From Prado023 sp963818445 (GTDB lineage Bacteria; Actinomycetota; Actinomycetes; S36-B12; CAIYMF01): DNA of 64,000 nt. Both the position numbers and the translations under genes were made by a program. The stretch lies in assembly GCA_963818445.1 (NCBI GenBank), contig CAWFSG010000018.1:1-64000 (forward strand), given 5' to 3'. Position 1 is the stretch's first letter. Each line of letters begins with the position of its first letter. Below are positions 27,643-36,971 of the stretch, piece by piece. Under the pieces are notes generated by a model. The model made no database searches. It was not told where the DNA came from and worked only from the letters and a program-made list of their open reading frames with translations.

Positions 27643-30600
27643 TTGAGTCCGGACAGCAGCAGGACCACGATTGCTCCCGTGGACATCACCCCTGCCGAGG
27701 TTCCCGCCCCCCGCCCCGACGCCGACGCTGTCGTCGACCGCGCCGTCGCTCGCGCCGCGCGCTGGATGACCGATGCCGAGCGCCAGCGCACCCGCCGCGA
27801 GAAGGCGAACCGGCGGCGGCTCACCCGGTTGCTCAAGGACCCGGCCGGCCTGCCGGTGACCATGGCCCTCACCGACGAGGTGATGCGGATCTCGGATCCC
27901 GGCAGGGCCGCGGCCACGCTGCGCTCCGCCGCTGCGGGGTCCAACCGACACGCCCTCGGCCTGCGCGACCACGTGGGTCTGCAGGCGGTCGGTCGGCTCT
28001 CGGCGCTGGCCCCGGACCCGTCGATGAAGCTCGTCCACTGGCAGATCCGAGACGCCTCGACCGGGATCATCCTGCCCGCCGAGCAGGCCCGACTGCGCAA
28101 GCACCTGGAGAAGCGCGCAGCTGAGGGTGCTCGGCTCAACATCAACGTCCTGGGCGAGGCCGTGCTCGGCGAGGACGAGGCCACGCATCGCCTGGACCGG
28201 GTGATCGAGATGCTCACCCGCCCCGAAGTCACCTACATCTCGGTGAAGATCTCCGCGATCGCCGCACAGCTGAGCACCTACGACCACGAGGGGTCCGTGC
28301 AGCGCGTGGCCGAGCGCCTGCGCCGGCTCTACCGGGCCGCCCGGGCCACCACCCCGCACACCTTCGTGAACCTCGACATGGAGGAGTACCGCGACCTGGC
28401 GCTGACCGTCGACGTGTTCACGGCCGTCCTGGCCGAGGACGAGTTCCGTGACATCGAGGCCGGCATCGTGCTGCAGGCCTACCTGCCCGAGAGCCATGCG
28501 GTGTTCGAGCAGCTGCTGGCCTGGGCCCGAGACCGCCGGGAGCAGGGCGGTGCACCGATCAAGGTCCGGATCGTCAAGGGCGCCAACCTCGCGATGGAGA
28601 CCGCGGAGGCCCAGATCCACGGCTGGACGCCGGCGCCCTACGGCTCGAAGGCGGACGTCGATGCCTCGTGGAAGCGCCTGGTCGATGCCGCCGTGCGGCC
28701 CGAGAACGCCGACGCCGTGCGCATCGGGATCGCCAGCCACAACCTGTTCGACCTCGCGTGGTCACTCGAGGTGGCCGCGGAGCGCGGCGTCAGCAGCCAG
28801 ATCGACATCGAGATGCTGGAGGGGATGGCCAACGCCGAAGCCCTGGCCATCATCCACGACGTCGGCTCGGTGCTGCTCTACGCACCAGTCACCTCCCGCG
28901 ACGACTTCGCCTCCGCGGTGGCCTACCTGGTGCGGCGCCTGGACGAGAACACCGCCCCGGAGAACTTCCTGCGCGCCTCGTTCAGCCTCACCGTGGGCTC
29001 GCCGACGTTCGCCGAGCAGGAGCGCCGCTTCCGGGACGCCGTGAGTGCCCGGCACACCATCTCCACGGAGTCCCGCCGGCACGCCCCGCACCCGCCGGTC
29101 CCCACCGAGCCGGAGACCGAGGGAGTGTTCGTCAACGAGACCGAGATCGACGTCACCCGCCCCGAGGAGCGCGAGCAGATAGCTGCGGCGCTGAATCGGC
29201 ACTCCTCCGGCTGGGACCGCGCCGTCCCGTTGGTGGTCGCGGGCGTCGAGCTGACCGATGGCGTCGTCGAGGGATGCAACCCCAGCGACGAGGGCGCGGC
29301 CTGGTACACCTACACCGTCGCGACCACCGAGCTGGTCGACGAGGCCGTCGCCACCGCCCGCGGCGCGGTCGAGGGCTGGGACTCCCGCGGGCCCAGGGAA
29401 CGCGCGCGGATCCTGTGGGAGGCCGCGCGGGTGATGGGCGAGGAGCACCACGACACGCTCGCCGTCATGTCACTGGACGCCGGCAAGACCATGGACCAGG
29501 GCATCCCCGAGGTCACCGAGGCCATCGACTTCGCGCGCTACTACGGCCGGTCGGCGATCCGCACCCTCGAGGGGGCGCCGCCGAGCACCCCGGTGGGCGT
29601 CGTCGTGGTGGTGCCGCCCTGGAACTTCCCGTACGCCATCCCCGCCGGCGGGGTCCTGGCCTGCCTGGCCGCCGGCAACGCAGTCATCCTCAAGCCGGCA
29701 CCCGAGACCGTGGCCACCGCGTGGGTCCTCGTCCAGCAGCTGTGGCGCGCAGGGGTCCCCCGCGACGTCCTGCAGTTCGTGCCCACCCGCGACGACGAGG
29801 TGGGCCAGCACCTGGTGACCCATCCCGACGTCGCGGCTGTGATCCTCACCGGCTCGTTCGCCACGGCACGGATGTTCACCACCTGGCGGCCGGACCTGCG
29901 GCTGATGGCCGAGACCTCGGGCAAGAACGCGCTGCTGATCTCCGCGACCGCCGACATCGACGCCGCGGTCAAGGACCTCGTGGCCTCGGCGTTCGGGCAT
30001 GCCGGGCAGAAGTGCTCCGCGGCCAGCCTCGCGATCGTCGAGGCCTCGATCCACGACAACCCCGCGTTCCTGCGCCAGCTGCGCGATGCCGTCACCACCG
30101 AGGTCGTCGGAGCAGGGACGGATCCAGCCACGGTGATCGGCCCGGTCATCCGCCCGGCCGAGGGACCACTGCTGCGCGCGCTGACGACCCTGGAGCCGGG
30201 TGAGTCCTGGCTGGTGGCACCGCGACAGCTCGACGAGACCGGCCACATGTGGAGCCCCGGGGTCAAGATCGGCGTGCAGCCCGGCTCGTGGACGCACCTG
30301 ACCGAGTGGTTCGGCCCGGTACTGGGAGTCATGCGCGCTCCCGACCTCGACACCGCGATCTCCTGGCAGAACGCCGTGGAGTATGGCCTCACCGCCGGCA
30401 TCCACGCCCTGGACACCGGCGAGTGCGAGACCTGGATCGAGCGGATCCAGGCCGGCAACGTCTACGTCAACCGCGGGACGACCGGCGCGGTGGTCAACCG
30501 GCAGCCGTTCGGCGGGTGGAAGAAGTCGGCGGTCGGCCCGACGGCCAAGGCCGGGGGGGAGAACTACGTGGCCTGCCTGCGCGACTGGGCGCCCGGCGAC

Positions 30601-30693
30601 GCCCCGCTGACCAGCGACGACGTCCAGCGTGGTGGGTCAGCACCGGCAGCGCGGCACGCGACCTCACCGGGCTCACCGTCGAGCGGAACCTGA
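27643..30693 (+). CDS. putA: Bifunctional proline dehydrogenase / glutamate semialdehyde dehydrogenase
   Basis: 1016 residues in this frame. The N-terminal proline dehydrogenase barrel shows KISAIAAQLSTYDHEG, FVNLDMEEYRDL, LQAYLPES, IVKGANLAMET and ASHNLFDLAW, which hold the FAD and proline contacts. The aldehyde dehydrogenase half has PPWNFPYAIPAGG, catalytic Glu in MAETSGKNALLIS and Cys in GHAGQKCSAAS. It converts proline to glutamate. There is no N-terminal ribbon-helix-helix domain, so it is not a PutA repressor. The start is a weak TTG at 27643; GTG 27679 is an alternative. The protein should continue past 30628 in another frame (see next entry). Confidence 0.88.
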   Translation: MSPDSSRTTIAPVDITPAEVPAPRPDADAVVDRAVARAARWMTDAERQRTRREKANRRRLTRLLKDPAGLPVTMALTDEVMRISDPGRAAATLRSAAAGSNRHALGLRDHVGLQAVGRLSALAPDPSMKLVHWQIRDASTGIILPAEQARLRKHLEKRAAEGARLNINVLGEAVLGEDEATHRLDRVIEMLTRPEVTYISVKISAIAAQLSTYDHEGSVQRVAERLRRLYRAARATTPHTFVNLDMEEYRDLALTVDVFTAVLAEDEFRDIEAGIVLQAYLPESHAVFEQLLAWARDRREQGGAPIKVRIVKGANLAMETAEAQIHGWTPAPYGSKADVDASWKRLVDAAVRPENADAVRIGIASHNLFDLAWSLEVAAERGVSSQIDIEMLEGMANAEALAIIHDVGSVLLYAPVTSRDDFASAVAYLVRRLDENTAPENFLRASFSLTVGSPTFAEQERRFRDAVSARHTISTESRRHAPHPPVPTEPETEGVFVNETEIDVTRPEEREQIAAALNRHSSGWDRAVPLVVAGVELTDGVVEGCNPSDEGAAWYTYTVATTELVDEAVATARGAVEGWDSRGPRERARILWEAARVMGEEHHDTLAVMSLDAGKTMDQGIPEVTEAIDFARYYGRSAIRTLEGAPPSTPVGVVVVVPPWNFPYAIPAGGVLACLAAGNAVILKPAPETVATAWVLVQQLWRAGVPRDVLQFVPTRDDEVGQHLVTHPDVAAVILTGSFATARMFTTWRPDLRLMAETSGKNALLISATADIDAAVKDLVASAFGHAGQKCSAASLAIVEASIHDNPAFLRQLRDAVTTEVVGAGTDPATVIGPVIRPAEGPLLRALTTLEPGESWLVAPRQLDETGHMWSPGVKIGVQPGSWTHLTEWFGPVLGVMRAPDLDTAISWQNAVEYGLTAGIHALDTGECETWIERIQAGNVYVNRGTTGAVVNRQPFGGWKKSAVGPTAKAGGENYVACLRDWAPGDAPLTSDDVQRGGSAPAARHATSPGSPSSGT

Positions 30694-31100
30694 TCCGCTA
30701 CCGCCCGATGGGCACGCCGATCCTCGTGCGGGTCGACGCCGCCACCCGGTCGGCGGACCTCGAGTCGGTGCGCCGGCTGGCCGCCCGCACGGGAACCCGG
30801 ATCGTGCTGAGCAGCGCCACGTCGCGGGGCGCCGACACGGCCGTCGAATCCGTCGAGGACGCCGTGCGGCGCGTTGCCCGTGGCGAGGTCAGCCGGGTGC
30901 GCTGGCTGTCCGCGGAGGATCCCGGTGACCTCGCGGTCGTGGGCCTGGATGCCGGGATCAGCGTCGATCGTCGACCCATCGCGGCCAGCGTGGTCATCGA
31001 GGGTCCGCGCTGGATGCACGAGCAGAGCGTCTGCGTGACCGCGCACCGCTACGGCAACGTCGGCGCCGGCCCGCAACCCCGGGTCCCCGGCGCTCGGTGA
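30628..31100 (+). pseudogene. C-terminal part of putA, separated by a frameshift
   Basis: About 155 residues in the frame shifted from putA, beginning WWVSTGSAARDLTGLTVERNLIRYRP and ending at 31100. The reading frame stays open with GC-rich codon bias (ILVRVDAATRSADLESVRR). Actinobacterial PutA proteins are about 1150 residues and continue past the dehydrogenase domain, which this restores. A missing base near 30628 explains the split: Q-R-W-W would follow DDV. It is therefore the natural end of putA and not a separate gene. Confidence 0.65.
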
Positions 31101-31146
31101 TCGCTCGATCGGTTTGCCGAGGTTGGCTCGCGGGTAGGTAGCACCG

Positions 31147-32460
31147 ATGCAGGCCTTCCGCGCGATCTTCCGCCACCCGGGAACGGTGGGGATGACCGCT
31201 GCGGGCTTCGTCGGGCGCTTCCCGATGGCCATGCTCGGGTTGGCGATGACGATGCTCGTCGCCACGGAGACCGGGTCCTACGGGAGGGCCGGTGCCGTGG
31301 CAGCGTCCATCACCCTGGCCGGTGCCATCGGTGGACCCGTCGGGGCACGACTGGCCGATCGGTTCGGCCAGCACCGGGTGATCCCCCCGCTGATCGCGGT
31401 GCACATCGTTGCCGTGGCCAGCCTCACGATCGCCGTCATGGCCGGGACGCCGATGACGCTGTGGCTCGTGCTGGGCATCATCGCCGGGCTGTCCGGCCCG
31501 AACCTGGGCGCCATGGTGCGCACCCGCTGGGCGGGCATCACCGAGGGACCCGACGAGCTCACCTCGGCATTCGCGCTGGAATCGACCCTCGACGAGGTGG
31601 CGTTCGTCCTCGGGCCCCCGCTGGCCACGGCACTTGCCGTGGCGATCGCGCCGTGGTCGGCCATCGTCACGGGCCTGCTGCTGGCAGGCTCAGGGGCGCT
31701 GGCCCTGGCGGCACAGCGGTCCACCGAGCCGGAGCCCACGCCGCGCACCGGCCTGCACGGTCCCGCTGTCTGGCGCTCAGGCACCCTGCAGGTCCTGACG
31801 TTGCTCATGGTCCTGATGGGGGCGATCTTCGGCGCGCTGGAGGTGTCGACGGTCGCCTTCGCCCAGGAGTCCGACGCCGTGTGGGCCACCGGGTGGCTCC
31901 TGGGCGTCTTCGCCCTGGCCAGTGGGCTCACCGGGCTCTACCTCGGCGCCCGCCCCGGCGGGTGGCGACTGTCGGGTCAGGTCCTCATCGGCACCGCGAC
32001 GCTCGCCCTGGCAACCGCCGTGATCCCCTTCATCGACGGACTCGGCTGGTACGCCGCGGGCATGTTCGCTGCCGGTCTCGGGGTGTCGGCGGTGATGATC
32101 GGCGCGATGCAGATCATCGAGCGGGCGCTGCCGCGCACCCGGCTCACCGAGGCGCTGGCCCTGGCCATCTCCGGGGTCCTGATCGGCTCCGCCGGGGCTG
32201 TGGCACTCTCCGGAGCCCTGATCGATGCCGGTGGCTCCTCGTGGGGCCTGGCGGTCGGGTCTGTGGCCGCCCTTGTCGGCCTGGTGGTGGCTGCCGTTGC
32301 CCGTCCCGCGCTGGCCCGCGCGGAATCCCAGTCCGCCCCGCAGGAGGCGCTCGCGTCCTCCGATGGCCCCGGTGGTTCCCAGCCCTGGGCTGACGGGCTC
32401 ACGACCGTGCCAACGGCGCTCCCGGAGCAGTCGGACGCCGGAACAACCCCTCCTGCGTGA
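31147..32460 (+). CDS. MFS transporter
   Basis: 437 residues with about 12 hydrophobic helices. GARLADRFGQHRVI between helices 2 and 3 is the major facilitator signature loop. A hydrophilic linker (AQRSTEPEPTPRTG) divides the two six-helix halves. A soluble 50-residue tail ends the protein. The start ATG 31147 lies 47 bp after the putA tail. Substrate cannot be told; an exporter of the drug/sugar-efflux type is possible. Its last 62 bases overlap the convergent tesB gene. Confidence 0.75.
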   Translation: MQAFRAIFRHPGTVGMTAAGFVGRFPMAMLGLAMTMLVATETGSYGRAGAVAASITLAGAIGGPVGARLADRFGQHRVIPPLIAVHIVAVASLTIAVMAGTPMTLWLVLGIIAGLSGPNLGAMVRTRWAGITEGPDELTSAFALESTLDEVAFVLGPPLATALAVAIAPWSAIVTGLLLAGSGALALAAQRSTEPEPTPRTGLHGPAVWRSGTLQVLTLLMVLMGAIFGALEVSTVAFAQESDAVWATGWLLGVFALASGLTGLYLGARPGGWRLSGQVLIGTATLALATAVIPFIDGLGWYAAGMFAAGLGVSAVMIGAMQIIERALPRTRLTEALALAISGVLIGSAGAVALSGALIDAGGSSWGLAVGSVAALVGLVVAAVARPALARAESQSAPQEALASSDGPGGSQPWADGLTTVPTALPEQSDAGTTPPA

Positions 32461-33334
32461 TCGAGATCATCAGCTCGCCGTTGCGGTCGAACATCCGGCC
32501 GCGCGCGAACCCCAGGCCCCGCTCGGCCGCGGGCGAGGCTGTCACGTAGAGGGCCCACTCGTCGGCCCGGTAGGGGCGGTGGAACCACATCGCGTGGTCG
32601 AGGCTGGCGACCTCGAGGTCCCCAGAGCCCACGTAGTACCCGTGGCGGCGCTGGACGGCGTCGAGCAGGGTCGCATCCGAGAAGTACGCCGCGACGCACA
32701 CGTGCAGCAGCGGGTCGTCGGGCATCGGCCCGTCTGAGCGGAACCACACCACGTCCTCACCCGGATAGTCCTCGCCGCCCTCGCCCCGCGTGGGGTGGTC
32801 GGGGAAGGCGTCCCCCCACCACGCGACCAGCTGCTTGCCCAAGCCCCGAACCGGTCGGATGTCCACGGGCGGGGTGACCTCCACGAGGATCGGGGGCAGC
32901 TGGTCCACGTGCGGTTCCATCAGCTCGGCCAACGAGGGCAGGCCCTCGGGGCCGGGGACCTCCCGCGCCCGGGTCGTGTGCGCGATGGGCGTGGCCTCGG
33001 GCAGGTGGAACGAGGCGGACATCGCGAACGTCACCTTGCCGTGCTGGTGGGCCAGCACCCGGCGGACGCTGAACCCGCGGCCGTCGCGCATCCGCTCGAC
33101 GTGGAACTCGACCGGTTGCGTGGGGTCACCCGGGCGCAGGAAGTACGCGTGCAGGGAGTGCACGTAGCGCTCAGGGTCAACGGTTCGACCTGCCGCCACC
33201 AGGGCCTGGGCGGCCACCTGGCCGCCGAAGATCCGGGTGTAGCTGACGGGGTGGCTGATCCCGACGAACAGGTCGCCCGGGCGGCGCTCGAGGTCGAGGA
33301 GCTCGAGCAGGGAGTCGATCGGATGACCGGGCAC
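32399..33334 (-). CDS. tesB: Acyl-CoA thioesterase II
   Basis: 311 residues, a double hot-dog fold. HPVSYTRIFGGQVAAQAL, HSLHAYFLRPGD and GFSVRRVLAHQHGKVTF in the first half, and YFSDATLL, SLDHAMWFHRPYRADEWALY, GRMFDRNGELMISITQEGL in the second, are TesB signatures. It cleaves acyl-CoA esters to free acid and CoA. The GTG start is at 33334. Its 3' end overlaps the MFS gene by 62 bp on the other strand. Confidence 0.85.
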   Translation of the reverse strand: MPGHPIDSLLELLDLERRPGDLFVGISHPVSYTRIFGGQVAAQALVAAGRTVDPERYVHSLHAYFLRPGDPTQPVEFHVERMRDGRGFSVRRVLAHQHGKVTFAMSASFHLPEATPIAHTTRAREVPGPEGLPSLAELMEPHVDQLPPILVEVTPPVDIRPVRGLGKQLVAWWGDAFPDHPTRGEGGEDYPGEDVVWFRSDGPMPDDPLLHVCVAAYFSDATLLDAVQRRHGYYVGSGDLEVASLDHAMWFHRPYRADEWALYVTASPAAERGLGFARGRMFDRNGELMISITQEGLFRRPTAPGAPLARS

Positions 33335-33432
33335 CCGCAGATCGTGTCAGGAATCCGGCGCAGATGGGTGGAAGGCCTGCCGACACCCGGGCCCGGGCGA
33401 ACCGGTTGCCTGGCGGGCGCAGAGCGGGCGCC

Positions 33433-35676
33433 TCAGTCCTCGCTGAGGCTGCGTGCGATCGTGATGTCGAGGTGGGCCGACGCCTCGCGCCCGGCACGAT
33501 CGCGGACGACGACGGTGAACTCGACCGGGGAACCCCTCGCGAGTCCGGCGGCGTCGAACAGGGCGTCCCGCGACGTGAACTCAGGGGGTGCGCTCCACTG
33601 AGCGGGTTGCGCGTCGTCCACAGCGATCAGCTCCCGGGGCGCCGGCCCGGGCCCGTCGCGATCGGCGTAGATCGAGGCGACCACCCAGTTCGGGCCCTTC
33701 ACCTCCGTCTGCACCCCGATCCACCCCTCCCAGGGGGAGGGATGGACGCGCAGCCGAACCGACGGTCCGGTCGTGGCGTCGGCCATCGGACGGTCGGGAC
33801 CCAGGACGAGGGCCCCCATCGCCGGCACGGTCACTGTGAGCTGCCCGTTCGAGTCGGACCGTGACTGGGACTGCACGGACCCCTCGGAGGCGTAGACCGT
33901 CGTGAAGGTCGCCTGGGGGGTCCAGGTCCCGATCGTGACCTCGACCGGCACCTTGGCGTTGTTCAGGGCCACCACGTACTCCCTGCCGGTGTCCCGGTCG
34001 ATCCGGCTGAGGGCCACGACACCGCGCGCGTCGGTCGGGCAGGTCCGCTGGACCAGCGCACCGTCGGCAAGTGCTGGGTGTTCGCGGCGCAGTTGGGCCA
34101 ACCGGGCGAGCAACCGGTACGTGGGGTGGGAGGTGTCGTAGGCGTCGACATCATGCCCGGCGTCGGTCCCGAGCCGGACGTTCTCCAGGTACTGCGGCGT
34201 GCGCGAGGCGAACATGTCCTGGCGGGCGAGGTTGTCCCCAGCGTGGCCGGTGAAGCCCTGCTCGTCGCCGTAGTAGATGACCGGCTGGCCGCGCAGCAGG
34301 AACAGGGTCTCGTAGGCGAAGTGAACGCGGTTCAGCCACGACTCCTCATCCGGGTCACTGCCCCACAGCCGCATGGCGATCCGGCCCATGTCGTGGTTGC
34401 CGACGAACGTCGGGGACGCGTAGGCGTCGGAGTCCGCGTCCGCGCGTTCAAGGTCGCCTTCGAGCACAGGGCAGAGCGAGTCCCAGGCCTGTGCCGGTGG
34501 CAGGCCCTCCGCGAACTGCTCGATACCCGACTGCAGCGGGAAGTCCAGGACGGTGGGCAGGCCGCTGCGACGGGTGTAGTCCAACGTGGCCGCGTAGTCG
34601 GCCACCACCTCGCCGAACAGGAAGAAGTCCGGCACCCCCACCTCGGCGGCTGCCTGCTGCATCGCCGGGACGAACTCCTGCCAGAACTCGAGGTTGACGT
34701 GCCGGGCTGAGTCCAGGCGGAAGCCGTCAACACCAGTCCAGCGGATCAGGTCGGCGTAGATGTCGATCAGCCCATCGGCGACCTCGGGCCGCTCCGTGAA
34801 CAGGTCGTCCAGGCCGGCCCAGTCGCCGTACGTCCAGCTCTCGCCCTCGAACCGCGTGTCCCCCCGGTTGTGGTACATCGTCACATCGTTGAGCCAGGCG
34901 GGGACCTTCACATCGCCCTGGTCAGCGGGCACGACCGGCTGGTAGGGGAACGAGTCGGGGCCCAGCTCGGGGAAGTCGTCGGACCCGGCGACCAGGGCAT
35001 CGTCGAACGGCACCCCGTTGACGTCGGTGTACGGGTAGGTCTCCTTCGTCCGGTACGCCGGCCAGCGCCCGGCCCCCTCATAGGTGATCACGTCGGCAGT
35101 GTGGTTCGCCGTCACGTCGAGGAAGACCTTCATCCCCCGCGAGTGCGCCGCCTCGACGAGGTCGACGAGGTCCTCGTTGGTCCCCAGGTGCGGGTCGACG
35201 CGGGTGAAGTCGGTGACCATGTACCCGTGGTAACCCGTCGTGGTCACCTCGTCGCCGCTCATCTGGACGGGCTCGTTCGTCAGCACGGGAGTCAGCCACA
35301 GGGCGGTGGCGCCCAGGCCCTGGATGTAGGCCAGCTTCTCGCGCAGCCCAACCAGGTCGCCCCCGTGGTAGAACTGCGGCCGCGTCGGGTCATAGCCGTG
35401 CTCCAAGGGACCCGCCCCGCCGGCACCGGTGTCGTTCGACGGATCCCCGTTGGCGAACCGGTCGACCATCACGAAGTAGATGACATCGCGGGCCGGGGGC
35501 CCCACGCGCGTCGTCAGCGCAAGGCCCTCGTCACCGCCAATCAGGACGCTGGACTCGGGTGACACCTGCTCGCGGATGAATCCACCTTGCTGATACGTCA
35601 CCACCACCGCCGCGGCCAGGACCAGGACCGCGACCAGCCCGGTCTTCACCAGCGCACGCTTCCATCGGCGCCTCAC
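33433..35676 (-). CDS. Secreted or anchored GH13 alpha-amylase family glycosidase
   Basis: 747 residues. A basic start and hydrophobic segment (TGLVAVLVLAAAVVVTY) form a signal or anchor. The GH13 barrel motifs are visible: DVTANHT (region I), GFRLDSARH with the nucleophile Asp (II), FLFGEVV with the acid Glu (III) and FVGNHD (IV). PVIYYGDEQGF follows. A C-terminal beta domain (GREYVVALNN onward) and a further beta-rich module to residue 747 could bind starch. It should cut alpha-glucans outside the cell. GTG start at 35676; divergent from gcdH. Confidence 0.82.
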   Translation of the reverse strand: MRRRWKRALVKTGLVAVLVLAAAVVVTYQQGGFIREQVSPESSVLIGGDEGLALTTRVGPPARDVIYFVMVDRFANGDPSNDTGAGGAGPLEHGYDPTRPQFYHGGDLVGLREKLAYIQGLGATALWLTPVLTNEPVQMSGDEVTTTGYHGYMVTDFTRVDPHLGTNEDLVDLVEAAHSRGMKVFLDVTANHTADVITYEGAGRWPAYRTKETYPYTDVNGVPFDDALVAGSDDFPELGPDSFPYQPVVPADQGDVKVPAWLNDVTMYHNRGDTRFEGESWTYGDWAGLDDLFTERPEVADGLIDIYADLIRWTGVDGFRLDSARHVNLEFWQEFVPAMQQAAAEVGVPDFFLFGEVVADYAATLDYTRRSGLPTVLDFPLQSGIEQFAEGLPPAQAWDSLCPVLEGDLERADADSDAYASPTFVGNHDMGRIAMRLWGSDPDEESWLNRVHFAYETLFLLRGQPVIYYGDEQGFTGHAGDNLARQDMFASRTPQYLENVRLGTDAGHDVDAYDTSHPTYRLLARLAQLRREHPALADGALVQRTCPTDARGVVALSRIDRDTGREYVVALNNAKVPVEVTIGTWTPQATFTTVYASEGSVQSQSRSDSNGQLTVTVPAMGALVLGPDRPMADATTGPSVRLRVHPSPWEGWIGVQTEVKGPNWVVASIYADRDGPGPAPRELIAVDDAQPAQWSAPPEFTSRDALFDAAGLARGSPVEFTVVVRDRAGREASAHLDITIARSLSED

Positions 35677-35735
35677 ACTTCGAGCGTACGAGTCCTGCCG
35701 GGGAGATGACAGTGCTGTAGGGCCCCATGGCAGTC

Positions 35736-35763
35736 TTGGATATTGGATCCAATCTGCTACCGT
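35736..35763 (+). promoter_or_regulatory. gcdH promoter with ATTGGATCCAAT operator
   Basis: A perfect 12-bp palindrome, ATTGGATCCAAT, lies at 35742-35753. A likely -35 (TTGGAT, 35736-35741) and -10 (TACCGT, 35758-35763) flank it with 16 bp between, so a bound protein would block the polymerase. The same 12-mer is, from memory, the operator of VanR of Caulobacter, a GntR/FCD regulator. The operon's own GntR gene at 38.1 kb is the obvious candidate. Confidence 0.65.
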
Positions 35764-35791
35764 TCAGGCACATTCCGACCTGAGGTGACCG

Positions 35792-36971
35792 ATGACCACG
35801 ACCCAGCCCCTGTCCCCCACCGAGCTGTACGCGATCGACACCCTGCTGAGCCCCGAGCAGGTCGAGATCCGCGACACCGTGCGCCGGTTCGCCGACGAGC
35901 ACCTGCGCCCCCACCTGGCCGGATGGTTCGAGGCCGGTGAGCTGCCCGTTCGCGCGCTGGCGCGCGAGCTCGGCGCCCTTGGGGTGCTGGGCATGCACCT
36001 CGAGGGCTACGGCTGCGCCGGCACCGACGCCACCTCCTACGGCCTGGCCTGCCTCGAGCTCGAGGCCGCCGACTCGGGGATCCGCTCGCTGGTCAGCGTC
36101 CAGGGGTCGTTGGCGATGTTCGCGATCCACGAGTACGGCTCCGAGGAGCAGCGCCAGCAGTGGCTGCCCGGCATGGCCGCCGGCGAGCTGATCGGCTGCT
36201 TCGGCCTGACCGAGCCCGACGCCGGCTCGGATCCCGGGTCGATGCGCACCACCGCCGTCCGCGACGGCGACGGACTGGGTGCTCACCGGGACGAAGATGT
36301 GGATCACCAACGGCTCGGTCGCCGACGTGGCCGTCGTGTGGGCACGCGCCGAGGGCACGATCCGCGGCTTCGTCGTACCGACGGACTCACCCGGCTTCAC
36401 CGCCCGGTCCATCCCGCACAAGCTGAGCCTGCGCGCGTCGGTCACCTCGGAGCTGGTCCTCGACGGCGTGCGACTGCCAGCCGACGCCATGCTCCCCGGC
36501 GCCCGCGGGCTGTCAGGGCCGCTGGGGTGCCTGGCCGAGGCCCGCTTCGGCATCGTGTTCGGGTCCATCGGCGCCGCCCGTGACTGCCTCGAGACCGCCC
36601 TGGAGTACGCCGCAACCCGCGAGCAGTTCGGCAAGCCGATCGCCGGGTTCCAGCTGACGCAGCGCAAGCTCGCAGAGATGGCGGTGGCCGTGGGCAACGG
36701 TCACCTGCTCGCCCTGCACCTGGGCCGGCTCAAGGACGCCGGGGTCCTCACGCCGCAGCAGGTCAGCCTCGGGAAGTTCAACAACGTCTCGGCGGCGCTC
36801 GAGGTGGCACGGGAGGCCCGGGCCATCCTCGGGGGCAACGGGATCTCGCTGGAGTACCCCGTGATCCGCCACATGGTGAACCTCGAGAGCGTCTACACCT
36901 ACGAGGGCACCCACGACATCCACACGCTGGTGATCGGCCAGGCCCTCACGGGGATCGCCGCCTACCGATGA
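35792..36971 (+). pseudogene. gcdH: Glutaryl-CoA dehydrogenase, one frameshift
   Basis: About 393 residues. It oxidises and decarboxylates glutaryl-CoA to crotonyl-CoA in lysine, cadaverine and glutarate breakdown. YGCAGTDATSYGLACLELEA, GCFGLTEPDAGSDPGSM, KMWITNGSVADVAVVWAR and the C-terminal ESVYTYEGTHDIHTLVIGQ with the catalytic Glu are GcdH signatures. One extra base near 36272 splits it: DGD should continue DWVLTGTKMWITNG. Start ATG 35792 has GAGGTGACC before it. The 3' end overlaps the CoA-transferase start (ATGA). Confidence 0.85.

Noticed and set aside
25960..28740. Open frame of over 900 codons on the minus strand
   Set aside because: It lies opposite the flavoprotein and putA genes, and its translation is low-complexity with no domain.
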